Shown here in pieces: positions 41,313 through 50,155 of a stretch of 64,000 nt of DNA; position 1 is the stretch's first letter; each line of letters starts with the position of its first letter. Origin of the DNA: Rhodococcus jostii RHA1 (GTDB taxonomy: Bacteria; Actinomycetota; Actinomycetes; Mycobacteriales; Mycobacteriaceae); contig NC_008268.1 of the NCBI RefSeq assembly GCF_000014565.1, forward strand, positions 1,067,001 to 1,131,000. The letters run 5' to 3'. The notes below the pieces were generated by a model. It made no database searches. It had not been told where the DNA came from and saw only the letters and a program-made list of their open reading frames with translations. A program made the position numbers and the translations under genes.

Positions 41313-41942
41313 GTGCAGTTGCGACGCGGCGACGTACTCGACGGCGCAATGGCCATCCTCGACGAGTTCGGCCTCGCCGACCTCACGATGCGCAGACTCG
41401 CGACGGCTCTCGGCGTGCAGCCGGGTGCTCTGTACTGGCATTTCCCCAACAAGCAGACCCTGCTCGGGGCGCTCGCCGACAAGATCCTCGAAGACGTCGA
41501 CGCCCCGGTCACGGCCCCCGGGTGGGACGCGGAGTTCACCGAACTGGCCCACCGGCTCCGCACCGCGCTGCTCGCCCACCGCGACGGCGCCGAACTGGTT
41601 TCCGCCACGTACGCGTCGCGCATGACCAACTCCCGGGTCCGGGAAAGCTTCGCAGCAGTCGGCCTGCGGTCCGGACTGTCCCGCGAACACGCGGAACTGT
41701 CGTCGTACTCGCTGCTGTACTACGTCCTCGGCCACACGGTCGACGAGCAGTCGCGGGCGCAGATGGAGTCGGCAGGCGCCCTCACCCGGGCCGCCCTCTC
41801 CCCCGATGCGCCGCAGTCCCCGATCGCGGCGTACGACGAGGACCTCCTCGACGGCGATCCGGCGGTCCGGTTCGACTTCGGCCTGTCGCTGTTCGTCGAC
41901 GGAATTCGCGCACGCTTGAAAGACTCCGCCCACCGCCCCTGA
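41313..41942 (+). CDS. bioQ: TetR-family regulator, BioQ-like
   Basis: 209 residues. The helix-turn-helix is in LTMRRLATALGVQPGALYWHFPNKQTLLGAL (from about residue 24). GTG at 41313 is used, with GGGAG upstream, since it begins right before the conserved QLRRGDVLDGA. The BioQ assignment rests on three points: TetR family, divergence from bioB, and the shared TTGAAC-N3-GTTCAA operator at both biotin loci in the window. BioQ in other actinobacteria represses biotin genes, with biotinylation state signalled indirectly. Not proven by sequence alone. Confidence 0.78.
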   Translation: MQLRRGDVLDGAMAILDEFGLADLTMRRLATALGVQPGALYWHFPNKQTLLGALADKILEDVDAPVTAPGWDAEFTELAHRLRTALLAHRDGAELVSATYASRMTNSRVRESFAAVGLRSGLSREHAELSSYSLLYYVLGHTVDEQSRAQMESAGALTRAALSPDAPQSPIAAYDEDLLDGDPAVRFDFGLSLFVDGIRARLKDSAHRP

Positions 41943-42019
41943 GCGCGCACAATTGAGTCGACGCCGCGTCGGCCACTCCAGGACCGCGCGGCGCCTCCGA
42001 CGGCCCAGGGACGGACGCG

Positions 42020-43150
42020 ATGACGTCTTCACTCGGCCGCCGCACCGGAACGGTTCTCGCGGCGGCACTCGTACTGTCGCTCCTCGGCGCGCCCACCCCG
42101 GCGGCGGCACAGACTGCGGGCGGCGATCCGGGTGCGGTCGTCGCCGCGACGCCGCTGGCACCGGACGCGCGGCCGCCGGGCGTCGCCGACGCCACGTACG
42201 TCACCTATTGGACGACGGGGCCGATGGACGAACCCGCACTCAGCACCGGTGCGGTTCTCCTGCCCCCCGGTGAGGCGCCGCCCAGCGGGTGGCCCGTCGT
42301 GTCCTGGGCCCACGGGACGGTCGGCATCGCCGACAAGTGTGCGCCGACGGTGACGGGAAAGCTCGTCGGACCGTACGTCCAGCACTGGCTCGACCAGGGT
42401 TACGCCGTCGTCGCAACGGATTACGTCGGCCTCGGCACGCCCGGTGTGCACCCGTACCTCGACGGCCCGACGGAGGCGCACAGCGTGATCGACATGGTGC
42501 GCGCGGCGCGGACCGTCACGCCGTCCCTGTCCGATCGGTGGGTCGCCCTCGGTCAATCGCAAGGCGGCCATGCCGCTCTCGTCGCCGCGTCGATGGCCAC
42601 CACGTACGCACCGGAACTCGACTTCCGCGGCACTGTCGCCACCGGCGCCCCGTCCAACCTGGAGAATCTCGCGCCACTCGTCGGCCCGGGTTTCCCGGAG
42701 GTGCCACTCACCGGGAGCACGGTGTTCGTGGCGTACGCGCTCGCCGGATTGCGGGCGTCACGGCCCGACTTCGACGTCGACAGCTACCTCACACCGCTCG
42801 GCGTCGACGTCCTGAATCGCGTCGAATCGCTCTGCTACGAGGAGGCAGCCCCGCAACTCGACGGCATCTCGATCGGACAGTTGATGTCCCGTCCCCTCGA
42901 CGACCCGGCGGTCCTGGGGGCGCTGCGCACCACTCTGGGTGTGCCCGTGCGGGGCTACGACCGGCCGCTGTTCATCGGGCAGGGACTGTTCGACGACGTC
43001 GTCCCCATTCCTCTTGCCTGGAAACTGACGGCGGACCTCGCCGCGAACGGGCAGCAGTTCGTGTTCCGGACGTATCCGACCGGCCATCTCTACACCATGC
43101 CCGCGTCCCTGCCCGACACCAGTGCGTTCGTCCGAAGCCTCTTCGGCTAG
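42020..43150 (+). CDS. Secreted lipase/esterase (alpha/beta hydrolase)
   Basis: 376 residues. Signal peptide about 1-30 (VLAAALVLSLLGAPTPAAA). Alpha/beta hydrolase of the secretory lipase group: nucleophile Ser180 in ALGQSQGGHAA, acid Asp325 or Asp326 in GLFDDVVP, and His356 in TGHLYTMP. SWAHGTVG (about 95-102) is the oxyanion strand. M. tuberculosis Rv1592c, which is also near bioB and nadA, is a relative by position and type. Likely acts on exogenous acylglycerols or esters. Possible operon with the FadR-type gene that follows after 59 nt, but that gene has its own promoter. Confidence 0.87.
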   Translation: MTSSLGRRTGTVLAAALVLSLLGAPTPAAAQTAGGDPGAVVAATPLAPDARPPGVADATYVTYWTTGPMDEPALSTGAVLLPPGEAPPSGWPVVSWAHGTVGIADKCAPTVTGKLVGPYVQHWLDQGYAVVATDYVGLGTPGVHPYLDGPTEAHSVIDMVRAARTVTPSLSDRWVALGQSQGGHAALVAASMATTYAPELDFRGTVATGAPSNLENLAPLVGPGFPEVPLTGSTVFVAYALAGLRASRPDFDVDSYLTPLGVDVLNRVESLCYEEAAPQLDGISIGQLMSRPLDDPAVLGALRTTLGVPVRGYDRPLFIGQGLFDDVVPIPLAWKLTADLAANGQQFVFRTYPTGHLYTMPASLPDTSAFVRSLFG

Positions 43151-43160
43151 CAAAATGCAC

Positions 43161-43185
43161 TGGTAAGACCACTTGACCTCTTACC
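43161..43185. promoter_or_regulatory. Nested FadR/GntR operators
   Basis: Two overlapping inverted repeats: TGGT-AAG-ACCA (43161-43171), the classical pattern for FadR-subfamily regulators, and GGTAAGA-N10-TCTTACC (43162-43185). Both lie just upstream of the -10 element of the regulator gene. Confidence 0.65.
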
Positions 43186-43196
43186 TATTGCCGACC

Positions 43197-43202
43197 TACT
43201 GT
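43197..43202 (+). promoter_or_regulatory. -10 element of the FadR-type gene (leaderless start)
   Basis: TACTGT followed by exactly 7 nt and ATG at 43210. The spacing selects the third Met of the open frame as the start. Confidence 0.5.
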
Positions 43203-43209
43203 CATGGTC

Positions 43210-43947
43210 ATGATGTTCGAGCCGATCGCGCGGAAATCCGCCTCCACCGAAGTCTTCGACCAGATCACCGCGCGTGTGCTGGGCGGCGACCTCGCCGCCG
43301 GCGATGCCCTGCCGAGCGAACGACGACTCGCCGAAGCGTTCGGGGTGTCCCGGCCCGCGATCCGAGAAGCGATCCAGAAGCTGGCCCAGGCCGGACTCGT
43401 CGAGGTCCGGCAGGGCGACGCCACCTCGGTCCGCGACTTCCGGCAGCACGGCGGGCCCGAACTGCTGTCCCAGCTGCTGGTCCGCGACGGCGTACCCGAC
43501 TGGGCGGTGGTCCGCAGCGTTCTCGAGGCGCGGCGGATGATCGGTGTGCAGGTCGCCCGGCTCGCCGCGGGCCGGGCCACCGACGAGTCGGGTGCCGCTC
43601 TCCGCGACGCCGTGGATCATCTCGCCTCCGACAGCGACCCCGTCGCGCAGCAGGTCGGCGCCCTGGCCTTCTGGGAGCGCGTCGTCGACACGGCCGATTC
43701 CATCGCATTCCGGCTCATCTTCAACAGCCTCCGTAACGCTTACGAACCGACTATGACGGCGATGGCCGCCGTCATGGTCGCGGAAGTCGGCCGCACCGAC
43801 CTGTACCACCAGCTGGCCGAGGCGATCTCCGCCCACGACGAAGTCGCCGCGGCACAGACCGCCACCACACTCCTCGACCTCGGCACGGCCGCCGTCACGT
43901 CCGTGATCGACGCACTGCACCAGAACGATTCGGAGAAGGACACATGA
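43210..43947 (+). CDS. GntR-family regulator, FadR subfamily
   Basis: 245 residues. N-terminal winged helix (about 1-75): LPSERRLAEAFGVSRPAIREAIQKL is the hallmark recognition region. The C-terminal all-helical FCD domain has Asp/His positions for a metal and an acidic ligand. ATG at 43210 is chosen from the -10 spacing; ATG at 43204 adds two residues. It overlaps the fatty-acid hydroxylase gene by 4 nt (ATGA), and operator pairs lie in its promoter, so it is likely an autorepressor that also controls the hydroxylase. Confidence 0.9.
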   Translation: MMFEPIARKSASTEVFDQITARVLGGDLAAGDALPSERRLAEAFGVSRPAIREAIQKLAQAGLVEVRQGDATSVRDFRQHGGPELLSQLLVRDGVPDWAVVRSVLEARRMIGVQVARLAAGRATDESGAALRDAVDHLASDSDPVAQQVGALAFWERVVDTADSIAFRLIFNSLRNAYEPTMTAMAAVMVAEVGRTDLYHQLAEAISAHDEVAAAQTATTLLDLGTAAVTSVIDALHQNDSEKDT

Positions 43948-44615
43948 CCACGAAACCTCCCGCAGATCGCCGCCAACGCAGGTCGATCACCCTCCGCGAC
44001 GCCGCAGACCAGTTCCGTCGACACCCGTCCCCGTGGATGATCGGCGGCATGCTGGTCGCCGCGGTGGCCGCCCGCCTGATCGTCGGCGACTGGCAGCTGA
44101 CCGATGCCGTGCTTCCGCTGGTGATGCTGGCCGTGTTCCCGTTCGCCGAATGGGTCATCCACGTCGGCATCCTGCACTGGAAACCCCGAAAGGTCCTGGG
44201 CCTGACCGTCGATTCGCTGCTCGCCCGGAAGCATCGCGAGCATCACGTCGACCCCCGGGACGTACCGCTGGTCTTCATCCCGTGGCAGACGCTGACGTGG
44301 CTGATTCCGGTTCTCGTGGCCATCTCGCTGCTCGCGTTCCCGCGCACCGGACTCGGACTGACGTTCCTGGTGGTGCTGAGCATTCTGGGCGTCCTCTACG
44401 AATGGACGCACTACCTCATCCACAGCGACTACAAGCCGAACTCCCGCCTGTACCGTGCGATCTGGCGCAACCACCGCCATCACCACTACAAGAACGAGCA
44501 CTACTGGTTCACCGTCACCACGTCGGGAACCGCCGACCGGATCCTGGGCACCGACCCGGACCCCGAATCGGTCGAGAAGTCGCCCACCGCCCGCAACCTC
44601 CACACCGTGCGCTGA
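43944..44615 (+). CDS. Fatty-acid hydroxylase/sterol desaturase family membrane protein
   Basis: 223 residues with about four membrane helices. Three di-iron His motifs are present in order: HREHH (about residues 94-98), HYLIH (about 154-158) and HRHHHY (about 174-179). It is expected to hydroxylate or desaturate a lipid or isoprenoid in the membrane with oxygen. The exact substrate is not predictable; the family includes carotenoid hydroxylases and ceramide/fatty-acid 2-hydroxylases. Coupled to the FadR-type regulator. Its stop is followed at once by copy 2 of the palindromic element. Confidence 0.88.
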   Translation: MTTKPPADRRQRRSITLRDAADQFRRHPSPWMIGGMLVAAVAARLIVGDWQLTDAVLPLVMLAVFPFAEWVIHVGILHWKPRKVLGLTVDSLLARKHREHHVDPRDVPLVFIPWQTLTWLIPVLVAISLLAFPRTGLGLTFLVVLSILGVLYEWTHYLIHSDYKPNSRLYRAIWRNHRHHHYKNEHYWFTVTTSGTADRILGTDPDPESVEKSPTARNLHTVR

Positions 44616-44617
44616 CG

Positions 44618-44667
44618 CACCCGTGAGTACTTCTCAACCGCCCGCGGTTAACAAGTACTCACGGGTG
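44618..44667. repeat. GTGAGTACTTG palindromic element, copy 2
   Basis: 24-bp arms (44618-44641 and 44644-44667) with a CC loop and two mismatches at positions 15 and 17 of the arms. Outer 14 bp (CACCCGTGAGTACT) pair perfectly. Its right half matches the arm of copy 1 exactly and the loop is the complement, so it is in the opposite orientation. Between the convergent hydroxylase and sdhB genes. Confidence 0.92.
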
Positions 44668-44676
44668 CCGGAGGCG

Positions 44677-45426
44677 CTAACCGCGGCGAAAAAGCTTGTT
44701 GCCCAACCAGACGATGGGGTCGTACCGGCGGTCGACCACCCGCTCCTTCATCGGGATGATGGCGTTGTCGGTGATCTTTATCCCCTCGGGGCACACCTCG
44801 GTGCAGCACTTGGTGATGTTGCAGAGCCCGAGACCGAACTCTTCCTGCGCCGCGTCACGACGGTCGGCCGTGTCGAGTGGATGCATCTCCAGTTCGGCGA
44901 CGCGGATGAAGAAGCGGGGGCCGGAGAACGCCGGCTTGTTGTCGTCGTGGTCACGGATCACGTGACAGGTGTTCTGGCAGAGGAAGCACTCGATGCACTT
45001 GCGGAATTCCTGCGACCGCTCGACGTCGATCTGCTGCATCCGGTACTCACCCGGTCCGAGCCCCGGCGGCGGGGTGAACGACGGGATCTCCCGCGCCTTC
45101 GCATAGTTGAACGACACGTCGGTGACGAGATCCCGGATGACCGGGAACGCACGCAACGGCGTGACCGTCACCACCTCGTCTTCCGTGAACGTCGACATCC
45201 GCGTCATGCACAGCAGCCGTGGCTGGCCGTTGATCTCGGCGGAACACGAACCGCACTTGCCCGCCTTGCAGTTCCATCGCACCGCCAGGTCCGGCGTCTG
45301 CGTCGCCTGCAACCGGTGGATGATGTCGAGCACCACCTCACCTTCGTTGACGGGGATGGAGTAGTCCTGGAGCGCGCCGCCGTCGGCGTCGCCGCGCCAG
45401 ACCCGGAACCGCGCGTCGTAACCCAT
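44677..45426 (-). CDS. sdhB: Succinate dehydrogenase iron-sulfur subunit (Sdh1 type)
   Basis: 249 residues from ATG at 45424-45426, one base after the sdhA stop. The 2Fe-2S ligands are in CKAGKCGSC plus the later Cys of PRLLC (about 52-72). The 4Fe-4S ligands are in CIECFLCQNTC, and the 3Fe-4S ligands in CNITKCC plus CPEG. It passes electrons from the flavoprotein to the membrane anchor. Order and size match the M. tuberculosis Rv0247c-0249c complex. Confidence 0.95.
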   Translation of the reverse strand: MGYDARFRVWRGDADGGALQDYSIPVNEGEVVLDIIHRLQATQTPDLAVRWNCKAGKCGSCSAEINGQPRLLCMTRMSTFTEDEVVTVTPLRAFPVIRDLVTDVSFNYAKAREIPSFTPPPGLGPGEYRMQQIDVERSQEFRKCIECFLCQNTCHVIRDHDDNKPAFSGPRFFIRVAELEMHPLDTADRRDAAQEEFGLGLCNITKCCTEVCPEGIKITDNAIIPMKERVVDRRYDPIVWLGNKLFRRG

Positions 45427-45427
45427 C

Positions 45428-47362
45428 TCAGGCCTTCCTTCCCGGGTGTTCCGCGAGTTCGGCGTCGGTGTAGTACTTCGCCAGTTCGTCGATGTCGAAG
45501 AGCTCCAACAGCTCTGCGCGCATCGGGAGCTGGGGTTCGCGGGTGACGGTGACGTCCGGCACCACCGAATCGGGATGCGCGGACATGTCGCCGACCACGC
45601 TGCACACCAGCAGGGTGTTGCGCCACTCCGCCTCCATGCTCGGGTGGTCGTCTCGGGTGTGCCCGCCGCGACTTTCCGTGCGCAGCAGCGCCGCCTGGGC
45701 CACGCATTCGCTGACCAGCACCATGTTCCGCAGGTCGACGGCGAGGTGCCATCCCGGGTTGAACTGGCGGTGCCCCTCCACCTCCACGCCCCCGATGCGG
45801 CCCTTGATCTCCGTGAGCTTCTCCAGGGCACGCACGATCTCGTCTTCCTTCCGGATGATGCCGACGAGGTCGTTCATGGTCTGCTGCAGTTCGGTGTGCA
45901 GCGTGTACGGGTTCTCGGTCGTGCCGCCCTCCCCGACCGCGGGATCGAACGGCGACAACAACATCCGCGCCGCCGCATCGACGGCGTCCGCGGACACGAC
46001 CGGCCGGTCCTGCAGCGACTTCACATACTCCGCCGCCCCCAGTCCGGCGCGGCGCCCGAACACGAGAAGGTCGGACAGCGAGTTGCCCCCGAGCCGGTTG
46101 GAACCGTGCATCCCGCCCGAACACTCCCCCGCGGCGAACAGACCCGCGACGCTGGACGATCCGCTGTCGGGGTCGACTTCGATGCCCCCCATCACGTAAT
46201 GGCAGGTGGGCCCGACCTCCATCTGCTCCTTGGTGATGTCGACGTCGGCGAGTTCCTTGAACTGGTGGTACATCGAGGGCAGCCGCCGGACGATCTCGTC
46301 GGCGGGCATCCGTGAGGCGATGTCGAGGTACACGCCGCCGTGCGGGGTCTGCCGTCCGGCCTTGACCTCGGAGTTGATGGCCCGGGCCACCTCGTCGCGG
46401 GGCAGGAGATCCGGTGTGCGCCGGTTGTTGTCGGAATCCTTGTACCAGCCGTCGGCCTCTTCCTCGGTCTCCGCGTACTGGCCTTTGAAGACCGGCGGGA
46501 TGTACGAGAACATGAACCGCTCGCCCTCGGAGTTCTTCAGGACCCCGCCGTCGCCGCGGACGCCTTCCGTCACGAGGATGCCCTTGACGCTGGGCGGCCA
46601 CACCATGCCGGTGGGGTGGAACTGCACGAACTCCATGTTGATGAGGTTGGCGCCCGCGCGCAGGGCGAGGGCGTGACCGTCGCCGGTGTACTCCCACGAA
46701 TTCGACGTCACCTTGAACGACTTGCCGATCCCGCCGGTGGCCATCACGACGGCCGGTGCCTCGAACAGGACGAAACGTCCACTCTCGCGCCAGTATCCGA
46801 AGGCACCCGAGATCCGGTCGCCGTCCTTGGTCAGCTCGGAGATGGTGCATTCGGCGAAGATCTTGATCCGGGCCTCGTAGTCGCCGGTGGCGGCGAAATC
46901 TTCCTGCTGCAGCGACACGATCTTCTGCTGCATGGTGCGGATCAGTTCGAGTCCGGTGCGGTCACCGACGTGCGCGAGCCGCGGATACGTGTGACCGCCG
47001 AAGTTACGCTGGCTGATCCGGCCGTCGGGGGTCCGGTCGAACAGGGCCCCGTACGTCTCGAGTTCCCACACCCGGTCGGGAGCCTCGCGGGCGTGCAGTT
47101 CGGCCATTCGCCAGTTGTTGAGGAACTTGCCGCCGCGCATCGTGTCCTGGAAATGGGTCTGCCACGTGTCCTTCTCGTTGGCGTTTCCCATCGCGGCGGC
47201 GCAGCCACCCTCCGCCATGACCGTGTGCGCCTTGCCGAACAGCGACTTGCAGACGACGGCGACGGACAGGCCCTGTTCCCGGGCCTCGATGACCGCTCGC
47301 AGACCGGCGCCGCCGGCACCGATGACCACGACATCGTACTGGTGCCGTTCGACTTCCGTCAT
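45428..47362 (-). CDS. sdhA: Succinate dehydrogenase flavoprotein subunit (Sdh1 type)
   Basis: 644 residues. FAD motif VVIGAGGAGLRAVIEA (about 11-26), covalent-FAD His in KAHTVMAEGG (about 44-53), substrate motif [11 protein letters not shown], and GMHGSNRLGGNSLSDLLVFGRRAG. It oxidises succinate to fumarate. C-terminal helices end at ESRGGHTRDDHP. It is the third gene of the sdh operon and lies 21 nt after the membrane anchor. Confidence 0.96.
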   Translation of the reverse strand: MTEVERHQYDVVVIGAGGAGLRAVIEAREQGLSVAVVCKSLFGKAHTVMAEGGCAAAMGNANEKDTWQTHFQDTMRGGKFLNNWRMAELHAREAPDRVWELETYGALFDRTPDGRISQRNFGGHTYPRLAHVGDRTGLELIRTMQQKIVSLQQEDFAATGDYEARIKIFAECTISELTKDGDRISGAFGYWRESGRFVLFEAPAVVMATGGIGKSFKVTSNSWEYTGDGHALALRAGANLINMEFVQFHPTGMVWPPSVKGILVTEGVRGDGGVLKNSEGERFMFSYIPPVFKGQYAETEEEADGWYKDSDNNRRTPDLLPRDEVARAINSEVKAGRQTPHGGVYLDIASRMPADEIVRRLPSMYHQFKELADVDITKEQMEVGPTCHYVMGGIEVDPDSGSSSVAGLFAAGECSGGMHGSNRLGGNSLSDLLVFGRRAGLGAAEYVKSLQDRPVVSADAVDAAARMLLSPFDPAVGEGGTTENPYTLHTELQQTMNDLVGIIRKEDEIVRALEKLTEIKGRIGGVEVEGHRQFNPGWHLAVDLRNMVLVSECVAQAALLRTESRGGHTRDDHPSMEAEWRNTLLVCSVVGDMSAHPDSVVPDVTVTREPQLPMRAELLELFDIDELAKYYTDAELAEHPGRKA

Positions 47363-47383
47363 TCCACTCCCTCTTCGATGAAG

Positions 47384-48208
47384 TCAGTTGATGAGGCGCA
47401 GGTCGGAGATGGTGCCGCTGGCCACGAGCATCACGTAGAAGTCGGTGATGATCAGTGTGGCGAGGGTGGTCCAGGCGAGCTGCATGTGCCGGGTGTTCAG
47501 TGTGCTGACCCAGGTCCAGAGCCGGTACCGGATCGGGTGCTTGGAGAAGTGGGTGAGCCTGCCGCCCATGACGTGCCTGCAGGAATGGCAGGAGACGGTG
47601 TACGCCCAGAGCAGGATCACGTTGCAGACCATGACGAGTGTGCCGAGCCCGATTCCGAATCCGCCGTCGGCGCCGTGGAACGCGCGGATCGCGTCGTACG
47701 TGTTGATCAGCGAGACGACGACTGCCACGTAGAAGAAGTAGCGGTGTGCGTTCTGGACGATCAGCGGCAGGCGCGTCTCACCCGTGTAGGTGCTGTGGGG
47801 CTCCGCAACCGCGCACGCGGGCGGCGAGAACCACACCGACCGGTAGTAGGCCTTGCGGTAGTAGTAGCAGGTGAGCCGGAAGCCGAGCAGGAACGGCAGC
47901 ACCAGGAACCCGAGCGGGATGATCATCGGCAACTCGCCGATGGGTGTCCCGAAGTCGCTCGAACCGGGCACACACGAATCGCTCAGGCACGGCGAGTAGA
48001 ACGGCGTCAGGTAGTGATAGTCCTCGACGAAGTACGCGGTGCGGACCCACGAGCGGACCGATGCGTACACCACGAAGACGGACAGGCCGAGCACCGTCAG
48101 CAGCGGGGCCACCCACCACCGGTCGGTGCGGAGCGTGCGTTCCGCTATCCGGGCACGGGTCGGCGCCCCCACACCGGCACTTTCGGAATCCTTCGGCGGC
48201 GCGCTCAT
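47384..48208 (-). CDS. sdhC: Succinate dehydrogenase membrane anchor (Sdh1 type)
   Basis: 274 residues with about five membrane helices. The size and the single large anchor, instead of separate SdhC and SdhD, match M. tuberculosis Rv0249c. The loop [15 protein letters not shown] after helix 1 is a recognisable feature of this actinobacterial anchor. Several His residues (in HSCRHV, HFSKHP, NTRHM) could bind haem and menaquinone. It overlaps the preceding small gene by 4 nt. Confidence 0.88.
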   Translation of the reverse strand: MSAPPKDSESAGVGAPTRARIAERTLRTDRWWVAPLLTVLGLSVFVVYASVRSWVRTAYFVEDYHYLTPFYSPCLSDSCVPGSSDFGTPIGELPMIIPLGFLVLPFLLGFRLTCYYYRKAYYRSVWFSPPACAVAEPHSTYTGETRLPLIVQNAHRYFFYVAVVVSLINTYDAIRAFHGADGGFGIGLGTLVMVCNVILLWAYTVSCHSCRHVMGGRLTHFSKHPIRYRLWTWVSTLNTRHMQLAWTTLATLIITDFYVMLVASGTISDLRLIN

Positions 48209-48489
48209 CCGCGCTCGTAGTGGAGCCCGCCCAGCCCCTCGTCATCGATACCGAGCCACATCGACGCGTCGTACGGGGTGTCCGACACCTTGATTCGCTC
48301 CACCGGTTCGCGGTGGACGACGTTCGGCGGCGAGGAGTCGAGTTCCCGCGCGTCTATCTCGAGCCGCTCCAGATCGTTGCTCAGCCGCCGCACGGATGCG
48401 GCGTCGCCGTACATCGATCGCAACGAACCGACAGCGCGCCGAAGGCGGTCGATGGTGCGATTCAGTTCGAGCATTTCGGAGGTCGACAT
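48205..48489 (-). CDS. Small conserved protein leading the sdh operon
   Basis: 94 residues from ATG at 48487-48489, with GGAGGGG 5 nt upstream. The N-terminal 45 residues are a probable helix ([20 protein letters not shown]); the rest is hydrophilic and ends in [12 protein letters not shown]. No known domain. M. tuberculosis Rv0250c takes the same place before the Sdh1 genes, so it may be an assembly or regulatory factor of the complex; this is inference. Confidence 0.75.
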   Translation of the reverse strand: MSTSEMLELNRTIDRLRRAVGSLRSMYGDAASVRRLSNDLERLEIDARELDSSPPNVVHREPVERIKVSDTPYDASMWLGIDDEGLGGLHYERG

Positions 48490-48519
48490 GTGACCCCTCC
48501 CAACCCAGCCGGATGTAGC

Positions 48520-48535
48520 CGTGACATGAATCACA
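48520..48535. promoter_or_regulatory. CRP/GlxR-type site upstream of the sdh operon
   Basis: CGTGA-N6-TCACA on the plus strand (TGTGA-N6-TCACG on the minus strand), 9 of 10 bases of the consensus TGTGA-N6-TCACA. It is about 31 nt upstream of the first gene of the sdh operon. Confidence 0.6.
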
Positions 48536-48662
48536 CTACCGATATTCGGAGGGGACGGTGCCGCTTTCGGCACCTCGGAAACTCCGTTGCGATGAATTTC
48601 GCGGGGCGGCCGAGTCCATATCTGCAGGACCACCGACAACGCACACCCACCGGGAGGACATC

Positions 48663-49049
48663 ATGGCCGACGCCACGATCGGAAGCATCCTGCTCGCCAG
48701 CACTCACCCCGACCGACTACGGGACTGGTACACCGCCGCGTTCTCGCCGAAGGTCGAACGCACCCCCGGCGAACCGGGCTACGACGTCCTCGACTTCGAC
48801 GGCTTCTACATCATGCTCGACCGGCGCGACGATGTCGGCGACACGAACCCCGAACCCGGCCGCATACTCCTCAACGTCGAGGTCACCGACGCCCGCGCCG
48901 CAGCAGACCGGATCGACGAACTCGGCGCGACGTGGTTGTCCCCGCTCGAGGATCGTGACGGCAGCTGGTTCGGCACCGCCGTGGACCCCGACGGCAACTA
49001 CGTCCAGATCATCCAGCTCAGCGCGCAGGCGCGGGCCGAGATGTCCTGA
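48663..49049 (+). CDS. VOC-superfamily (glyoxalase/dioxygenase-like) protein
   Basis: 128 residues with two beta-alpha-beta-beta-beta modules ([20 protein letters not shown] and [20 protein letters not shown]). It ends with the typical [16 protein letters not shown]. Metal ligands of true glyoxalases are not obvious, so it may bind rather than transform a small molecule. ATG at 48663 has GGGAGG 7 nt upstream. Probably cotranscribed with the next VOC gene. Confidence 0.85.
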   Translation: MADATIGSILLASTHPDRLRDWYTAAFSPKVERTPGEPGYDVLDFDGFYIMLDRRDDVGDTNPEPGRILLNVEVTDARAAADRIDELGATWLSPLEDRDGSWFGTAVDPDGNYVQIIQLSAQARAEMS

Positions 49050-49074
49050 CCGACAGCACGGAAAGAGAACAGAC

Positions 49075-49449
49075 ATGTTGAGCAATGCGCGAGCATTCAG
49101 CGGGTTCGCCGTCGACGACATCGCCGCGGCCAAGTCCTTCTACACCGACACCCTGGGCCTCGAGGTCACCGAGGAGGAGATGGGACTGCTGGGCCTGCAT
49201 CTCCCGAAGGGGCCGGTGGTGCTGATCTATCCCAAGCCCGACCACACGCCGGCGACGTTCACGATCCTGAATTTCGCCGTGGACGACGTCGAGAAGGCCG
49301 TCGACGCGCTCACCGAACGTGGGGTCCGGTTCCTGCGGTACGACGGTTTCGATCAGGACGACAAGGCAATCATGCGCGGCAACGGTCCCGACATCGCGTG
49401 GTTCACCGACCCCGCGGGCAACGTGCTGTCGGTGCTCGCCGACTCCTGA
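49075..49449 (+). CDS. VOC-superfamily protein
   Basis: 124 residues, one VOC fold: [24 protein letters not shown], then [18 protein letters not shown] and [13 protein letters not shown]. It resembles antibiotic-resistance/glyoxalase-like proteins of unknown substrate. It starts 26 nt after the preceding VOC gene with a weak site (GAAAGAG). It is not closely similar to its neighbour, so the pair is not a recent duplication. Confidence 0.85.
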   Translation: MLSNARAFSGFAVDDIAAAKSFYTDTLGLEVTEEEMGLLGLHLPKGPVVLIYPKPDHTPATFTILNFAVDDVEKAVDALTERGVRFLRYDGFDQDDKAIMRGNGPDIAWFTDPAGNVLSVLADS

Positions 49450-49459
49450 CGGCCCCAGC

Positions 49460-50155
49460 TCAGAGCCGCGTGAGCGTCGACTTCAGCCAGGTGCTGTCGA
49501 ACCACGTGGATGCGGCCGCGCCGAACGACGCGGAGGCGAGGCGTCCGCTGCCCGCGGGCACCGAGCCGACGACGTCGACTCCCGTCACGGCGGGCAGGTC
49601 GTCGAGATTGCACCGCTCGGCGAGCCCGGGCTCGTCCGGCCACGACCCGATCACCGTTCCGGCGCAGGCGAGACCGGCCGCCGACAGTGCCCGGATCGTG
49701 AGCTCGGTGTGGTTGAGCGTGCCGAGGCCTGCCGCGGCGACCACCACAGCCGGTGCGTCGAGGGCGCGCGCGAGATCGACGAGCGTGAAGCCCTCGGCGC
49801 CCAGCCGCACCAGCAGGCCGCCTGCACCCTCGACGAGCACCAGATCGTGCCCGTCATCGAGCGCACGGACCGTCTCGACGACGTCGGCGCACCGCAGCAT
49901 CGGCAGGCCACTGCGCCGGGCCGCGGTGTCGGGGGCGAGTGGTTCGGGATAGCGGGCCAGCTCCACCACCGCCGTGACACCGGACAGTCTGGTCACCTCG
50001 GCCAGATCACCCGGCCCGCCCGGCGCGACGCCGGTCTGCGCGGGCTTGCACACCGCCACGGACAGGCCCGCCTCACGTGCAGCCGCCGCCAGCGCCGCCG
50101 TGACCACCGTCTTGCCGACGTCCGTCGACGTGCCGGTGACCACCAGGATGCTCAC
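49460..50155 (-). CDS. bioD: Dethiobiotin synthetase
   Basis: 231 residues. ATP-dependent carboxylation and ring closure of DAPA. The P-loop is [13 protein letters not shown] (about residues 6-18), the conserved Lys-Pro is in CKPAQTG, and [11 protein letters not shown] carries the acidic metal site. ATG start overlaps bioF by 4 nt. Convergent with the VOC gene, 10 nt apart. Confidence 0.96.
   Translation of the reverse strand: MSILVVTGTSTDVGKTVVTAALAAAAREAGLSVAVCKPAQTGVAPGGPGDLAEVTRLSGVTAVVELARYPEPLAPDTAARRSGLPMLRCADVVETVRALDDGHDLVLVEGAGGLLVRLGAEGFTLVDLARALDAPAVVVAAAGLGTLNHTELTIRALSAAGLACAGTVIGSWPDEPGLAERCNLDDLPAVTGVDVVGSVPAGSGRLASASFGAAASTWFDSTWLKSTLTRL

Noticed and set aside
48663..49449. 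Tandem duplication of VOC genes
   Set aside because: Both have the same fold, but the sequences differ strongly, so no recent duplication can be claimed.
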